Below, in pieces: positions 1-9,261 of a DNA stretch of 64,000 nt. The translations under genes and the position numbers were made by a program. Within the stretch, counting starts at the first letter, position 1; each line of letters opens with the position of its first letter. Where the stretch lies: NCBI RefSeq assembly GCF_003205195.1, contig NZ_QJRY01000001.1, positions 930,001-994,000 on the forward strand. Reading direction: 5' to 3'. The notes beneath the pieces are model-generated. The model was not told the DNA's origin. It saw only the letters and a list, made by a program, of their open reading frames with translations, and made no database searches. The stretch comes from Peteryoungia wuzhouensis. GTDB taxonomy: Bacteria > Pseudomonadota > Alphaproteobacteria > Rhizobiales > Rhizobiaceae.

Positions 1-1776
1 GCGGCGGGCGGGATCATCCAGCATGGCGCGGACCTGCTCGGCGAGATAGGTCGAAAGCGGGAACTTGCCGCCCGCATAGGCGGGGATTTTTGGATCCTGC
101 GAGAAGGCGTTGGAGACCAGACATTCGTTGTCGCGAATGCCTTCAAACCGCAGCACCTTGCCGGCGAAAAGGAATGTGTCGCCCTGGGTCAGTTGCTCGA
201 AGAAATATTCCTCGACCTTGCCCAGCGTCATGCCGCCCCGGCCGATCGAGCCCAGATGGTTGCGCTTCACCAGCCGGACATTCAGCATCGGCATCTCGAC
301 GATGGTGCCGAGGTTCAGGCGATATTGCTGGGCAACCTGCGGGTTCGACACACGCCAGAGGCCCTCCTTGGTCTTGCGGATACGGGCATAACGCTCATAA
401 GTCCGAAGGGCATAACCGCCGGTCGCGACAAAATCGACGATGCGGGCAAAGGTTTCGCGCGGAAGTGCGGCATAGGGCAGTGCACTCACCACTTCGCCGT
501 AGAGATCCTCCTCATCGAAGGGGGCCGCGCAGGCCATGCCGAGCACATGCTGGGCGAGCACATCGAGCGAGCCCTCCCCCACCGGCGGCGTGTCCTGGGC
601 GCCAAGATAGTTGGCATCAAGCGCCGCCTGACACTCCATGACCTCGAAGCGGTTGGCCGGCACCAGAATGGCGCGCGACGGCTCATCCATGCGGTGATTG
701 GCGCGGCCGATACGCTGCGCCAGCCGCGAGGCGCCCTTCGGCGCACCGACATGTACGACCAGATCGACATCGCCCCAGTCGATGCCGAGATCCAGCGTCG
801 ACGTCGCGACCACGGCGCGCAGCCGGTTTTCGGCCATGGCCGCCTCGACCTTGCGGCGCTGCGAGACATCAAGCGAGCCGTGATGGAGCGCGATCGGCAG
901 GTTGTCATCGTTCACGGTCCAGAGTTCCTGGAAGAGCATTTCAGCCTGGGACCGGGTGTTGACGAAAAGCAGCGTCGTCTGGAAGTCCTTCAGCACCTTG
1001 TAGACATCGGGGATGGCATAGCGGGCGGAATGACCCGACCAGGGGATGCGCTCTTCGGTCTCAAGGATAGTGATGTTCGGCCGGGCGCCACCGACCACGG
1101 TAATCAGGCCGGCTGCGGTTTCTGCGTCCGTCCGCTGGCCAACCAGCCAGCGGCGCAGGTCCATCGGCTGGGCGACGGTGGCCGAGAGGCCGATGGTCTT
1201 GAGGCCCGGCGCCAGGCGACGCAGGCGTGCCAATCCCAGTGACAGCAGGTGGCCGCGTTTGGACGTGACCAACGAATGCAGTTCGTCGAAGATGACGTAG
1301 CGCAGATCCTTGAAGAACCTGACGGCATCGGAATGGGAAATGAGCAGCGCCAGCTGCTCCGGGGTCGTCAACAGGATATCCGGCGGGTTGGTCTTCTGGC
1401 GCTGACGCTTGGAGGCTGGGGTGTCGCCGGTGCGGTTCTCGATGGTGATCGAAAGCCCCATTTCGATGACCGGCTTCATCAGGTTGCGCTCGATGTCGAC
1501 GGCGAGCGCCTTCAAGGGCGAAATGTAGAGCGTATGGATGCCGGTAAAGGCTTCTCCCGGCTTCTTAGGCCCGCGCTCGGTGAGTTCGGTCAGCGATGGC
1601 AGGAACCCAGCCAAGGTCTTGCCGGCGCCGGTGGGCGCGATCAGAAGCAGGCTTTCGCCGCCCTTGGCGCGGGACAGAAGTTCCAGCTGGTGCGCACGCG
1701 GCCGCCAACCCTTTTCGCCGAACCAGCGAAGGAAGGGGGCAGGCAATTGCGAGAGATCGGAATCAGAGGTGCTCAC
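1..1776 (-). CDS. Ligase-associated DEXH-box DNA helicase (Lhr family), 3' end beyond window
   Basis: Superfamily 2 helicase of the Lhr-like, ligase-associated DNA repair type. It starts with GTG at 1774-1776 and stays open to base 1, giving 592 codons of a protein usually somewhat over 800 residues. Walker A APTGAGKT is near residue 45 and the DEAD-type box is DELH inside RYVIFDELHSL (about 1260-1300 on the minus strand). In related genomes such helicases lie beside an ATP-dependent DNA ligase, an exonuclease and a phosphoesterase; those would be past the left edge. The GTG start is chosen because the protein family begins shortly before the PxxHQ-type motif (RPRAHQLELL). The C-terminal part cannot be judged. 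Confidence 0.85.
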   Translation of the reverse strand, partial: MSTSDSDLSQLPAPFLRWFGEKGWRPRAHQLELLSRAKGGESLLLIAPTGAGKTLAGFLPSLTELTERGPKKPGEAFTGIHTLYISPLKALAVDIERNLMKPVIEMGLSITIENRTGDTPASKRQRQKTNPPDILLTTPEQLALLISHSDAVRFFKDLRYVIFDELHSLVTSKRGHLLSLGLARLRRLAPGLKTIGLSATVAQPMDLRRWLVGQRTDAETAAGLITVVGGARPNITILETEERIPWSGHSARYAIPDVYKVLKDFQTTLLFVNTRSQAEMLFQELWTVNDDNLPIALHHGSLDVSQRRKVEAAMAENRLRAVVATSTLDLGIDWGDVDLVVHVGAPKGASRLAQRIGRANHRMDEPSRAILVPANRFEVMECQAALDANYLGAQDTPPVGEGSLDVLAQHVLGMACAAPFDEEDLYGEVVSALPYAALPRETFARIVDFVATGGYALRTYERYARIRKTKEGLWRVSNPQVAQQYRLNLGTIVEMPMLNVRLVKRNHLGSIGRGGMTLGKVEEYFFEQLTQGDTFLFAGKVLRFEGIRDNECLVSNAFSQDPKIPAYAGGKFPLSTYLAEQVRAMLDDPARR

Positions 1777-1834
1777 GGCCCCAAGGTAGTGGACGCAGGC
1801 GGAAAGAGAAGGGGATAAGGGCGCGACGGTATCG

Positions 1835-2353
1835 TCAGACGCCGAAACGCCGTTCCAGGGCTTCAAGCCGTTCGTTCAGATCCTCGATCGCGCGACGGTT
1901 TTGCAGATTGCCCTGCAAGGCGTTCAGGATCTCATTGTACTGGCTGCGCGCCTCGATTGCGAGTTCGCGGAGCTGCGTGGCGCAGCCTTCGGCGGTGTTT
2001 TCAAGTTCTCCGACACGGTGGAAAAGTGCGTCCAGGCGCGTGTTCACCTCAGTTCGGAACTTTGCCATCTCAGTTCTGAAAGAAATCATTTCTCCTGTCA
2101 GGGTTGCTACATCCCTTTTCAGCGTGGTCATTTCGGAGCGAACATCGTGAAAATCTCCGTGCATTTCGGACCGAAAAGCGATCATATCGTCGCGCAGCTG
2201 CATGTTTTGACGTGAGAGCTTGATGAACTCCGCATCGAAACGATGCGTCGTCTGAAGGTTGTTCGCGACGCTCTGATTGAGCATCTTCATCCCGTCAATC
2301 AAAGACGAGAGATGATTGACGAGGCTATTCTGAAACTCTCTGTCCTCTGCCAT
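1835..2353 (-). CDS. Hypothetical coiled-coil protein
   Basis: A 172-residue hydrophilic protein starting MAEDREFQNSLVNHL, with AAAGG at a good distance before the ATG at 2353. Almost all of it is heptad-like helix with regular hydrophobic positions (for example DVRSEMTTLKRDVATLTGEM), so a long coiled coil is likely. No signal peptide, membrane segment or catalytic motif is visible. An upstream in-frame start exists, but its extra residues look like translated non-coding DNA. Function unknown; it resembles the many short coiled-coil proteins annotated as hypothetical in rhizobia. Confidence 0.7.
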   Translation of the reverse strand: MAEDREFQNSLVNHLSSLIDGMKMLNQSVANNLQTTHRFDAEFIKLSRQNMQLRDDMIAFRSEMHGDFHDVRSEMTTLKRDVATLTGEMISFRTEMAKFRTEVNTRLDALFHRVGELENTAEGCATQLRELAIEARSQYNEILNALQGNLQNRRAIEDLNERLEALERRFGV

Positions 2354-2422
2354 GGGCGACCTTTCACAACCTGAAGGCGAGATAAGTATACGAATATTCC
2401 CGTCTCTCCGCAATCCGGGTCT

Positions 2423-3061
2423 TCACCTCAGCGCGATGTAGCGGTCCGAACGATGGTTGATGGCCAGGAACAGGTTCAGCACCACGGCGCCGATGACCGA
2501 ATAGAGCACCACGCCTGGGCTGACGACGGCAAAAGCGAGGGCCATGACGCAGAGGTCGAAGGCCAGCTGCACCAGGCCGGCGCGGATGCCGAAGCGATCC
2601 TGGATGTAGACAGCGAGGATGCCGAGACCGCCGAGGCTGGCGCGGTGGCGATAGAGCGCCAAGAGACCAAAGCCGAGCAGCAGTCCGCCGAGGACTGCGG
2701 CCCAAAGCGGCGCGATACTTTCGATCAAAAGGAAACGGCTTTCGATTTCGACGAGGAAAGAGGTCAGACCGACGGCGATGAAGGTCTTGATGGTAAAATC
2801 GAGCCCGACGCGGCGCAAGGACAGGATGTAGAAGGGCAGATTCAGCAGGAAGAAAAGCAGACCGAAGCTCCAGCCACTCCAGTAGTGCAGGACGAAGGCG
2901 AGTCCGGCCATGCCGCCCGTCAGAAGGCCAACCTTGGCAAGGAAATAAAGCCCGAGGGCTGCAATCAGGCTGCCGGCCACAAGGCCCTGCAGATCCTCCG
3001 CCGGGGTGTGGCGGGTGGGATTGGAATTCCAGATGCCCAGCATGCTCGTCATTTGCGCCAT
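2423..3061 (-). CDS. YitT family membrane protein
   Basis: A 212-residue polytopic inner-membrane protein with about five or six hydrophobic segments (GSLIAALGLYFLAKVGLLTGG, FGLLFFLLNLPFYIL, LWAAVLGGLLLGFGLLALY and others) and the glycine-rich GLLTGGMAGLA stretch near the N-terminus that is typical of YitT/DUF161 proteins. The ATG at 3061 is preferred over one ten codons earlier because GGAG lies seven bases before it. The biochemical role of the family is not established. It reads away from the TPR-methyltransferase gene upstream and appears to be monocistronic. Confidence 0.8.
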   Translation of the reverse strand: MAQMTSMLGIWNSNPTRHTPAEDLQGLVAGSLIAALGLYFLAKVGLLTGGMAGLAFVLHYWSGWSFGLLFFLLNLPFYILSLRRVGLDFTIKTFIAVGLTSFLVEIESRFLLIESIAPLWAAVLGGLLLGFGLLALYRHRASLGGLGILAVYIQDRFGIRAGLVQLAFDLCVMALAFAVVSPGVVLYSVIGAVVLNLFLAINHRSDRYIALR

Positions 3062-3179
3062 CACATCTCTCCGGAAAAGGTGGCCTCCCAAGCCGAAATG
3101 CTACGCGAGAATCACCGGATCGCAATAGCGATGGGTCAGGAAAGCTGACCTATCGGAGAAATCGCAAGAAAGCTGCTTT

Positions 3180-4118
3180 TCAAGGCCTTCTCGACGCAAG
3201 AAACAGGATGCCCAAGACCGGTTTGCCGCCATCCATGCGAATGGTCGTGCGGCGCAGGGTGATCAGTTCGAAGCCGTTTTCGGTGAGGCGCGCACGAACA
3301 TGGGCTTCGCTATGGGCGTAACGCAGACTGGGCGCGAGCTGGAACCCGTCGCCCTCGCCGGCATCCTCCACCGAAAAGGCAAAAAGCGCGCCCGGTGCGG
3401 CAAGCGCCGAGGCTAGCGAAAAGGCGTTGCCGAGATCCCCCAAATACATCAACACGTCCGCCGCGGAGACGAGATCGGCGCGCGCCTGGGGCAAGTCATC
3501 GGCAAAGAGGCCGGACGCCGTGCTATCGAGCGACAAGTCCGCCTTGGCCAGAAGATCATAAAGCTGTTTTTCCTCCGCCTTGGTCAGCATGTTGACCGAG
3601 AGGTCGAAGCCTTCGAGACGGGCGGTCCGCTCACGGATTTCCGCGCCGAAGAGACCCGTGCCACAGCCGAGATCGACTGTCGTGTGAAACCGCTCGGGAT
3701 GGTGCTCGGCGACCAGCGCGGCGAGCTTGCCTGGCACGGTATAGTCGAGCCGCTCGACCAACGCCTTGTCGAAGCGATCGGCATAATCATCGAACAGCGC
3801 CTCGACATAGGCGCTCGGCGGCGCGTCCGGCACCTCCTCCGCGCCGAGCAAGGCGAGCTTGAGGCGGGCGCCGAAGAGATCCTCGGCGTCGCGTTCCAGC
3901 ACCTTGCGCAATGCGGCCACGGCCTTGTCCGGAACACCCGCCTTCTCGGCATAATCGGCGAGGCGCACGAGGCCCGCCGGCCAGTCGGGCGCCAGTTCCA
4001 GCGCCTGCTCCATCAGTTCGACGGCGGCCTCATGTTCGCCATTGTCGGCGAGCATGCGGGCATAATCGGCGCGACGATCGGCGATCACGTCGCCGGACGA
4101 GAATTGCGTGGGGTGCAT
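3180..4118 (-). CDS. TPR-containing class I SAM-dependent methyltransferase
   Basis: A 312-residue protein with two parts. Residues about 10-85 form two TPR-like helical repeats (ADNGEHEAAVELMEQALELAPDW, then GVPDKAVAALRKVLERDAEDL). The rest is a Rossmann methyltransferase with the SAM-binding motif TVDLGCGTGLFG and a following acidic residue in LEGFDLS. This matches the family often called predicted TPR-repeat methyltransferase; the substrate is unknown. The start at 4118 follows GAGG with nine bases between; an in-frame ATG twelve codons upstream lacks a better site. Confidence 0.82.
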   Translation of the reverse strand: MHPTQFSSGDVIADRRADYARMLADNGEHEAAVELMEQALELAPDWPAGLVRLADYAEKAGVPDKAVAALRKVLERDAEDLFGARLKLALLGAEEVPDAPPSAYVEALFDDYADRFDKALVERLDYTVPGKLAALVAEHHPERFHTTVDLGCGTGLFGAEIRERTARLEGFDLSVNMLTKAEEKQLYDLLAKADLSLDSTASGLFADDLPQARADLVSAADVLMYLGDLGNAFSLASALAAPGALFAFSVEDAGEGDGFQLAPSLRYAHSEAHVRARLTENGFELITLRRTTIRMDGGKPVLGILFLASRRP

Positions 4119-4273
4119 CGGCCCGTTCCTCAAGACCTTTTCCAACGCGGGCAAGGCGCGCGGTCTTGACCGATCGGCAGAAAAAACTCAAGTCCTATCG
4201 GCAGGACCTGCCCCATCCGCTTGCATGGACTGGGCGGGTCGCCCATATCTCTGGCCAACAACAGGAGACAGGC

Positions 4274-4540
4274 ATGGCTGACGGCATCAATCGGTTTCTC
4301 GGCGACACACCCGGCAGGACGCTGGTCAAGCTGATCGTCGTCTCGCTGATCGTCGGCTTCGTCATGGCCGTCTTCGGGCTCGAGCCGATGGACCTCATCA
4401 ACGGCGTCCGTTACTTCATCATCGATCTCTGGCATACCGGCTTCGATGCGCTGGGCCGAGTGGGCCAGTATTTCCTCATCGGCGCAACTGTGGTGATCCC
4501 GGCCTTCATCATTCTGCGCCTCTTCGCATCCCGGAACTGA
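4274..4540 (+). CDS. Small membrane protein, DUF6460-like
   Basis: An 88-residue protein beginning MADGINRFLGDTPGRTLVK, with AGGAG five to eight bases before the ATG. It has two hydrophobic segments (LIVVSLIVGFVMAVFGL and FLIGATVVIPAFIIL). The N-terminal pattern (FLGxTPxRTLVKLIVVSLIVG) is the hallmark of the small integrated-membrane DUF6460 family common in Rhizobiales; no function is known. It ends seven bases before the CAP-domain gene and probably shares its transcript. Confidence 0.78.
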   Translation: MADGINRFLGDTPGRTLVKLIVVSLIVGFVMAVFGLEPMDLINGVRYFIIDLWHTGFDALGRVGQYFLIGATVVIPAFIILRLFASRN

Positions 4541-4546
4541 TCGCTG

Positions 4547-5044
4547 ATGGCCATGCCCTCCCTGCCGCGCCGGCGGCTTCTTCTCCTGTCTGCCGGCGGC
4601 TTCGCCGCCGCGATGGCCGGCTGCCGCACGACCGATGTCTTGTCTCCCTCCGACGGACAGTCGCGCGTGGAGACGACGACGGCACTCACCATGGTCAATA
4701 CGCTGCGACAGTCGCGCGGTCTCTCCGCCCTCAGCCGCAATGCGCAAGCCGAGATCGCGGCGGTCGCCCAGGCGAAACGCATGGCGCGCGCCGGCAAGAT
4801 GTCCCATCTGATCGGCTTCAACGACAGTTTTGCTGCGCGCATGAAGGGCCATGGTGTACCCCTGCCGGCCGCCGAGAACATCGCCGCCGGCCAGGATACG
4901 GTGCAGCGCGCGGTGCAGGCCTGGATCGATTCGAAGCGCCATCTCGACAACATGCTCGGCAACTTCAACGGCCTCGGGGTCGCCGTCGCCTGGGATTCCT
5001 CTTCCGGTAACCGCCCCTATTGGGCCATGGTACTCTCGGCCTGA
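4547..5044 (+). CDS. CAP (SCP/PR-1) domain lipoprotein-like secreted protein
   Basis: A 165-residue exported protein. The N-terminus has twin arginines (LPRRRLLLLSAGGFAAAMAGC) followed by a lipobox-like AMAGC, so Tat and/or lipoprotein export is likely. The mature part carries the CAP motifs: an early LRQSRGLSAL helix, MSHLIGFNDSFAARM (the family's H-x-G-x-x-F region), AAENIAAG (AENIA box) and a HLDNMLGNFNGLGVAVA strand. CAP proteins act outside the cytoplasm; their bacterial targets are mostly unknown. It is probably co-transcribed with the small membrane protein upstream and the MATE gene downstream. Confidence 0.82.
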   Translation: MAMPSLPRRRLLLLSAGGFAAAMAGCRTTDVLSPSDGQSRVETTTALTMVNTLRQSRGLSALSRNAQAEIAAVAQAKRMARAGKMSHLIGFNDSFAARMKGHGVPLPAAENIAAGQDTVQRAVQAWIDSKRHLDNMLGNFNGLGVAVAWDSSSGNRPYWAMVLSA

Positions 5045-5079
5045 GCGATTCTCCGCTCCGGTCCCTGCCGGAGCATGCG

Positions 5080-6423
5080 ATGACCAGTCCGTCCACGCCC
5101 TTTCGAGATATCGAGGTCTCCCACCGCACCGTGCTTGCGATCGCGGTGCCGATGACGCTCGGCTTCGTCACGACGCCGCTGCTCGGGCTGACCGATACGG
5201 CCGTGGTTGGACGCTCGGGGTCTGCCGAAGCCCTGGCGGGTCTCGCAATCGCAGCAGCCCTCTTCGACCTGCTCTTTGCCAGCCTCAATTTTCTGCGCGC
5301 TTCGACGACAGCGCTGGTGGCGCAGGCGCAGGGGCGCGGTGAAGCAGATGAACTCTTTGCCGTCTTCTGGCGGTCGATCGTGCTTTCGGTCGGCTTCGGC
5401 CTGCTGATACTGCTCGTGGCGCCGATCATCATCACCGGCGGCCCGGCGCTGATGGGGGCTGCCGGGGACGTGCAGACGGCAGCGGCCACCTATATCGGCA
5501 TCCGCATCCTCGCCGCCCCGATCACGCTTGCCAATTTCACCCTGCTTGGCTTCGTGCTCGGGCGGGGACTGGGCAAGGTCGGGCTCGCCCTCCAGATCGT
5601 GCTCAACGGCGTCAACATCGCCATGTCGATCCTTCTCGGTCTCACCTTCGGCTACGGCATTGCCGGGGTCGCCTGGGGCACTGTGCTCGGGGAAACGGTG
5701 GCGATGCTGGCCGGTTTCGGCTTCGTCTTCTGGCGTTACGGTAAGTCGGCCATGCCCCGGATGTCGATGCTGACCGATGGTGCCAAACTCATGGCGCTCT
5801 TCCGGCTCAACCGCGACATCCTCATCCGCACCTTCTCGCTGATCACAGCCTTTACCGCGATGACCCGCATCGGTTCCGGTTTCGGTGCCGTGACGCTCGC
5901 CGCCAATGCCGTCCTGATGAATTTCTTCATGATCGCGAGCTTCTATCTCGACGGCATGGCGACAGCCGCCGAACAGATCGTCGGCGAAGCGGTCGGCGCC
6001 CGCCACCGCCCGGCCTTCGTCAAGGCGGTGCAACTGACCGGTCTCTGGTCCTTCGGTCTTGCGATCGCCAGCCTCGGCTTCTTCCTCGCCTTCGGCGACG
6101 CCATCGTCGGCTTCATCACCACCGCCGGCGATGTGCGGGCGGTGGCGCAAACCTATCTGCTCTATGCCGCTCTGACGGCGCTCACCGGGGCGCTGGCCTT
6201 CCAGATGGATGGCGTCTTCATCGGCGCGACCTGGTCGTCCGAGATGCGCAACATGATGATCCTGGCGCTTCTTGGCTATCTCGCAAGCGTGGCCGTGCTC
6301 GTGCCTCTCCTCGGCAATCACGGGTTATGGATCGCGCTCAACATGTTCCTGGCGCTGCGCGGCCTGCTGCTTCTGTCGCGCCTGAAGGCAAAGACCGATC
6401 AGACCTTTGCCGACAACCAGTGA
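5080..6423 (+). CDS. MATE family efflux transporter
   Basis: A 447-residue inner-membrane transporter with about twelve hydrophobic segments. The N-terminus (TVLAIAVPMTLGFVTTPLLGLTDTAVVGRSGSAEALAGLAIA) is the conserved first helix pair of DinF-type MATE proteins, which export cationic compounds using H+ or Na+. The ATG at 5080 is chosen because the residues before it are translated intergenic DNA. Its last 25 bases overlap the 3' end of pyrD on the opposite strand, so the two transcripts converge. The substrate cannot be predicted. Confidence 0.88.
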   Translation: MTSPSTPFRDIEVSHRTVLAIAVPMTLGFVTTPLLGLTDTAVVGRSGSAEALAGLAIAAALFDLLFASLNFLRASTTALVAQAQGRGEADELFAVFWRSIVLSVGFGLLILLVAPIIITGGPALMGAAGDVQTAAATYIGIRILAAPITLANFTLLGFVLGRGLGKVGLALQIVLNGVNIAMSILLGLTFGYGIAGVAWGTVLGETVAMLAGFGFVFWRYGKSAMPRMSMLTDGAKLMALFRLNRDILIRTFSLITAFTAMTRIGSGFGAVTLAANAVLMNFFMIASFYLDGMATAAEQIVGEAVGARHRPAFVKAVQLTGLWSFGLAIASLGFFLAFGDAIVGFITTAGDVRAVAQTYLLYAALTALTGALAFQMDGVFIGATWSSEMRNMMILALLGYLASVAVLVPLLGNHGLWIALNMFLALRGLLLLSRLKAKTDQTFADNQ

Positions 6424-7487
6424 TCGAGCCGCGTGTCGCGCAGGTCGCGGATGTTTGACACCCCCTCGCGGTCCAGGAGGGTCGAGAGGCCCTTGACGAT
6501 GCGGCCGGGCAAAGCCGGGCCCTCATAGACCATGCAGGAATAGAGCTGCACCAGGTCTGCACCGGCGCGGATCTTTTCGAGCGCGGTTTGCGCCGACGAC
6601 ACGCCGCCGACCCCGATGATCGGCAGGGCCGGGCCGACCCGCTTGCGCATGCGTGCCAGCACCGCCGTCGACTTGTCGAAGAGCGGCGCGCCGGACAGGC
6701 CCCCCGCCTCGTCGGCATGGGTGCGGTCGGAGAGACCATCACGCGACAGCGTGGTGTTGGAGACGATCAGGCCGTCGAGATCATGGGCGAGCGCCACTTC
6801 CGCGATATCGTCCAAACCTTCCTCTGTGAGATCAGGCGCGATCTTCAGGAAGACCGGCAGGCGTTTGCCGGCCCGGATCGCCTCCTCCTTGCGGGCGGCC
6901 AGCACGGCGGAGAGGAGCGCATCCAGGCTTTCCTTCGCCTGCAGGTCACGCAGGCCCGGCGTGTTGGGCGAGGAGATGTTCGCGGTGAAATAGCTCGCCA
7001 CGGAATAGAAGCGGCGGATGCCGGCGACATAATCCGCAATCCTGTCCGGCGCATCCTTGTTGGCACCGATATTGACGCCGACGACGCCGGGGCGGTTGCC
7101 ACGGGCCAACAGGCGGTTGAGCGCCGCCTCATGGCCCTCATTGTTGAAGCCGAGGCGGTTGATCACCGCGCGGTCGCGTTCCAGCCGGAAGATGCGCGGC
7201 TTCGGATTGCCCGACTGCGCCTTCGGGGTCAGCGTTCCCACTTCGGCAAAACCGAAGCCGAGCCCGAGCAGCGCATCCGGCACCTCGGCATTCTTGTCGT
7301 AACCGGCGGCCATGCCGAGCGGGTTTTCAAACCGGAGACCTGCCACGGTCTGGGCAAGGCGTGGATCGGCGGGGGCTCTGCAGGCGGGCACGAGGCCCGT
7401 CTTGAGGGCCGCGACCGAAAGTCCGTGCGCGGTTTCGGCATCAAAGAGGAACAGGCCCCGTCGGCCGAGCGAAAACAGATCGAGCAT
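6399..7487 (-). CDS. pyrD: Dihydroorotate dehydrogenase (quinone), class 2
   Basis: A 362-residue FMN enzyme oxidising dihydroorotate to orotate with quinone as acceptor, the fourth step of de novo pyrimidine synthesis, at the inner face of the cytoplasmic membrane. Motifs: GMAAGYDKNAE, VGTLTPKAQSGNPKPRIFRL, INRLGFNNEG, and the active-site loop FTANISSPNTPGLR with the serine base of class 2 enzymes; GGLSGAPL and GVGGVSS near the C-terminus bind the FMN phosphate. The full expected length is present. Its ATG shares one base with the stop codon of the DUF952 gene upstream (TGATG), so translation is probably coupled. Confidence 0.95.
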   Translation of the reverse strand: MLDLFSLGRRGLFLFDAETAHGLSVAALKTGLVPACRAPADPRLAQTVAGLRFENPLGMAAGYDKNAEVPDALLGLGFGFAEVGTLTPKAQSGNPKPRIFRLERDRAVINRLGFNNEGHEAALNRLLARGNRPGVVGVNIGANKDAPDRIADYVAGIRRFYSVASYFTANISSPNTPGLRDLQAKESLDALLSAVLAARKEEAIRAGKRLPVFLKIAPDLTEEGLDDIAEVALAHDLDGLIVSNTTLSRDGLSDRTHADEAGGLSGAPLFDKSTAVLARMRKRVGPALPIIGVGGVSSAQTALEKIRAGADLVQLYSCMVYEGPALPGRIVKGLSTLLDREGVSNIRDLRDTRLDHWLSAKV

Positions 7488-7843
7488 CAGGGCACCTCAT
7501 CAAAATCAGCAGGGAAGACATGGGTGCCATCCGGCCCCAGCGGCAGCGGCTTTTCCCAGATCACGGCATCGAGCGGCAGGTCGGCAAAGAGATGCGGGAA
7601 GAGATCGCCGCCGCGCGACGGCTCCCATTTCAAGGCCTCGCCGAAGACAGCCGCATCCACTGCCACCAGAAGGAGATCCGTCTCGCCGGAAAAGTGCAGC
7701 CGCGCGGTCTCAACGGCCTGGGCGGCGGTGGAAAAATGGATATAGCCATCCTTGCGGTCGATCGGCGCGCCCTGGAAAACACCCTGCTTGCGGGCCTCCT
7801 GCCATAATTCTTGCGGCACGATCTTGTATATGGTCTTCACCAC
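7487..7843 (-). CDS. DUF952 domain protein
   Basis: A 118-residue cytoplasmic protein of the DUF952 family, recognisable from IYKIVPQELWQEA, DGYIHFSTAAQAVETA and the C-terminal FPHLFADLPLDAVIW. The fold is ADP-ribosyltransferase-like in solved relatives, but no activity is assigned. It is the first gene of a two-gene operon with pyrD, overlapping it by one base, an arrangement found in many rhizobia. Confidence 0.88.
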   Translation of the reverse strand: MVKTIYKIVPQELWQEARKQGVFQGAPIDRKDGYIHFSTAAQAVETARLHFSGETDLLLVAVDAAVFGEALKWEPSRGGDLFPHLFADLPLDAVIWEKPLPLGPDGTHVFPADFDEVP

Positions 7844-7943
7844 GGTCCGGCTCCTCGCAGATGATCAGGCGTCGGGCTGCGGTTTGCCGCAAACCGCGCC
7901 AAATGTCCACGCTACAGGACTGTCGGATCAAGAGGAGGTGACG

Positions 7944-8378
7944 ATGTGTGACTTGAAACCAGCGGGACTGCTGATCGCGCTCGCATGCCTCATTGCCCCG
8001 GCATTGCCGCAACTCGCCGCCGCGCAAGACGGCGCGAACGATCGCTACACACTGGAAAGATCGGAAAACGGCTTCGTCCGGCTGGACCGTCAGACCGGCG
8101 CCGTGACACTCTGCACCGAGGCTGAGGGCACCTTGACCTGCCGCATGGGCGCCGACGAGCGCGCGGCCTATGACGCGGATCTCGCCCGGCTTGAAAAACG
8201 CGTTGAGACCCTGGAACGGCAGCTGGCTTCCGGGCGTCCGGCGGCGGCAGCCCCGCTTCCGAGCGACGCCGAGATCGACCGCTCCATCGGCATCATGGAG
8301 CGTTTCATGCGCGCCTTTTTCAACCTCGTGCAGGAATTCCGCGATGACGAGGCCAAACCCACACCCGACCGGACATGA
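7944..8378 (+). CDS. Hypothetical secreted protein with C-terminal coiled coil
   Basis: A 144-residue protein with a strong Shine-Dalgarno (AGAGGAGGTG) and an N-terminal signal peptide (LLIALACLIAPALPQLAAAQ, cleavage likely after AAA/AQ). The mature part has a short strand-rich segment (YTLERSENGFVRLDRQTGAVTLC) followed by a helix LARLEKRVETLERQLA, which is a probable coiled coil. The pattern 'RxxNGFxRLDxxTGxVxxC' recurs in small periplasmic proteins of alphaproteobacteria with no assigned role. No neighbour indicates a function. Confidence 0.75.
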   Translation: MCDLKPAGLLIALACLIAPALPQLAAAQDGANDRYTLERSENGFVRLDRQTGAVTLCTEAEGTLTCRMGADERAAYDADLARLEKRVETLERQLASGRPAAAAPLPSDAEIDRSIGIMERFMRAFFNLVQEFRDDEAKPTPDRT

Positions 8379-8499
8379 AACTTCTGCGCGTCCAAAGGGG
8401 CAATCTGCGCACAACCATTGTCTAGTGGGCCTGCAAGCGCTAAAAGATGAAGACGCGATCACGCGCACTTTGACATCGCTCTTGGGAGGGGGCTTTGAC

Positions 8500-9147
8500 A
8501 TGGCTGCATCGACCTTCATCATCGCCGACGATCATCCGCTCTTTCGTGGCGCTCTGCGTCAGGCCGTGACCGGCATCGACGGACCCCAGACCATTATCGA
8601 GGCCGGCGATTTCGAAGCCGCGCGCAAGGCAGCGGCCAGCCATCCGGATGCCGACCTGATGTTGCTCGACCTCGCCATGCCGGGTGTCTCCGGCTTTTCC
8701 GGTCTGATGTCGCTCAGGGCCGAATTCGCAAGCCTGCCGCTGGTCATCGTGTCCGCCACCGACGATCCGGTCACCATTCGCCGGGCGCTCGAACTCGGGG
8801 CCTCCGGCTTCATCTCGAAGTCGGCCGGCATCGAGGATATCCGCGCCGGCATCCAGTCGGTCCTGGAAGGCGATATCGCCACACCCGCCAGCTATACCGG
8901 CGGGCAGGAAACAGACCCAGATGTCGCCGACCTGATCAACCGATTGCGCACGCTCACCCCGCAGCAGAGCCGCGTTCTCGGCATGCTGGGTGAAGGCCTG
9001 CTGAACAAGCAGATCGCCTATGAACTCGGCGTCTCGGAAGCGACGATCAAGGCACATGTCTCGGCCATCCTGCTGAAGCTCAAGGTGGACAGCCGCACCC
9101 AGGCGGTGATCCAGCTCGGCAAGATCAATATGGCGATGGTCGCCTGA
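8500..9147 (+). CDS. LuxR/FixJ-type response regulator
   Basis: A 215-residue two-component regulator. Receiver domain, residues about 4-120: acidic pair D10-D11, phosphorylatable D57 in LLLDLAMPG, the conserved Ser/Thr in VIVSATDD and the lysine in FISKSAG. Output domain, about 145-210: LuxR-type HTH (LTPQQSRVLGMLGEGLLNKQIAYELGVSEATIKAHVSAIL). The start at 8500 follows GGGAGGGGG; earlier in-frame codons are translated non-coding DNA. No histidine kinase is adjacent, so it is an orphan regulator in this window. The linear order DDHPLFR...LTPQQ fits the NarL/FixJ family. Confidence 0.9.
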   Translation: MAASTFIIADDHPLFRGALRQAVTGIDGPQTIIEAGDFEAARKAAASHPDADLMLLDLAMPGVSGFSGLMSLRAEFASLPLVIVSATDDPVTIRRALELGASGFISKSAGIEDIRAGIQSVLEGDIATPASYTGGQETDPDVADLINRLRTLTPQQSRVLGMLGEGLLNKQIAYELGVSEATIKAHVSAILLKLKVDSRTQAVIQLGKINMAMVA

Positions 9148-9261
9148 GCGGATTAGAGGATTTTATTCCTTTTCGCTTTACTCGACGGGCGTGCTCCATT
9201 ATGGTTCTGCCGACTGCCGGACGGGATCATCCGATCTCTCGGCGCCGGGTGGGGCGCGAAA

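Noticed and set aside
193..1242. Long plus-strand frame over the helicase
   Set aside because: It is a high-GC shadow of the Lhr-type gene on the opposite strand; motifs are in the minus frame.
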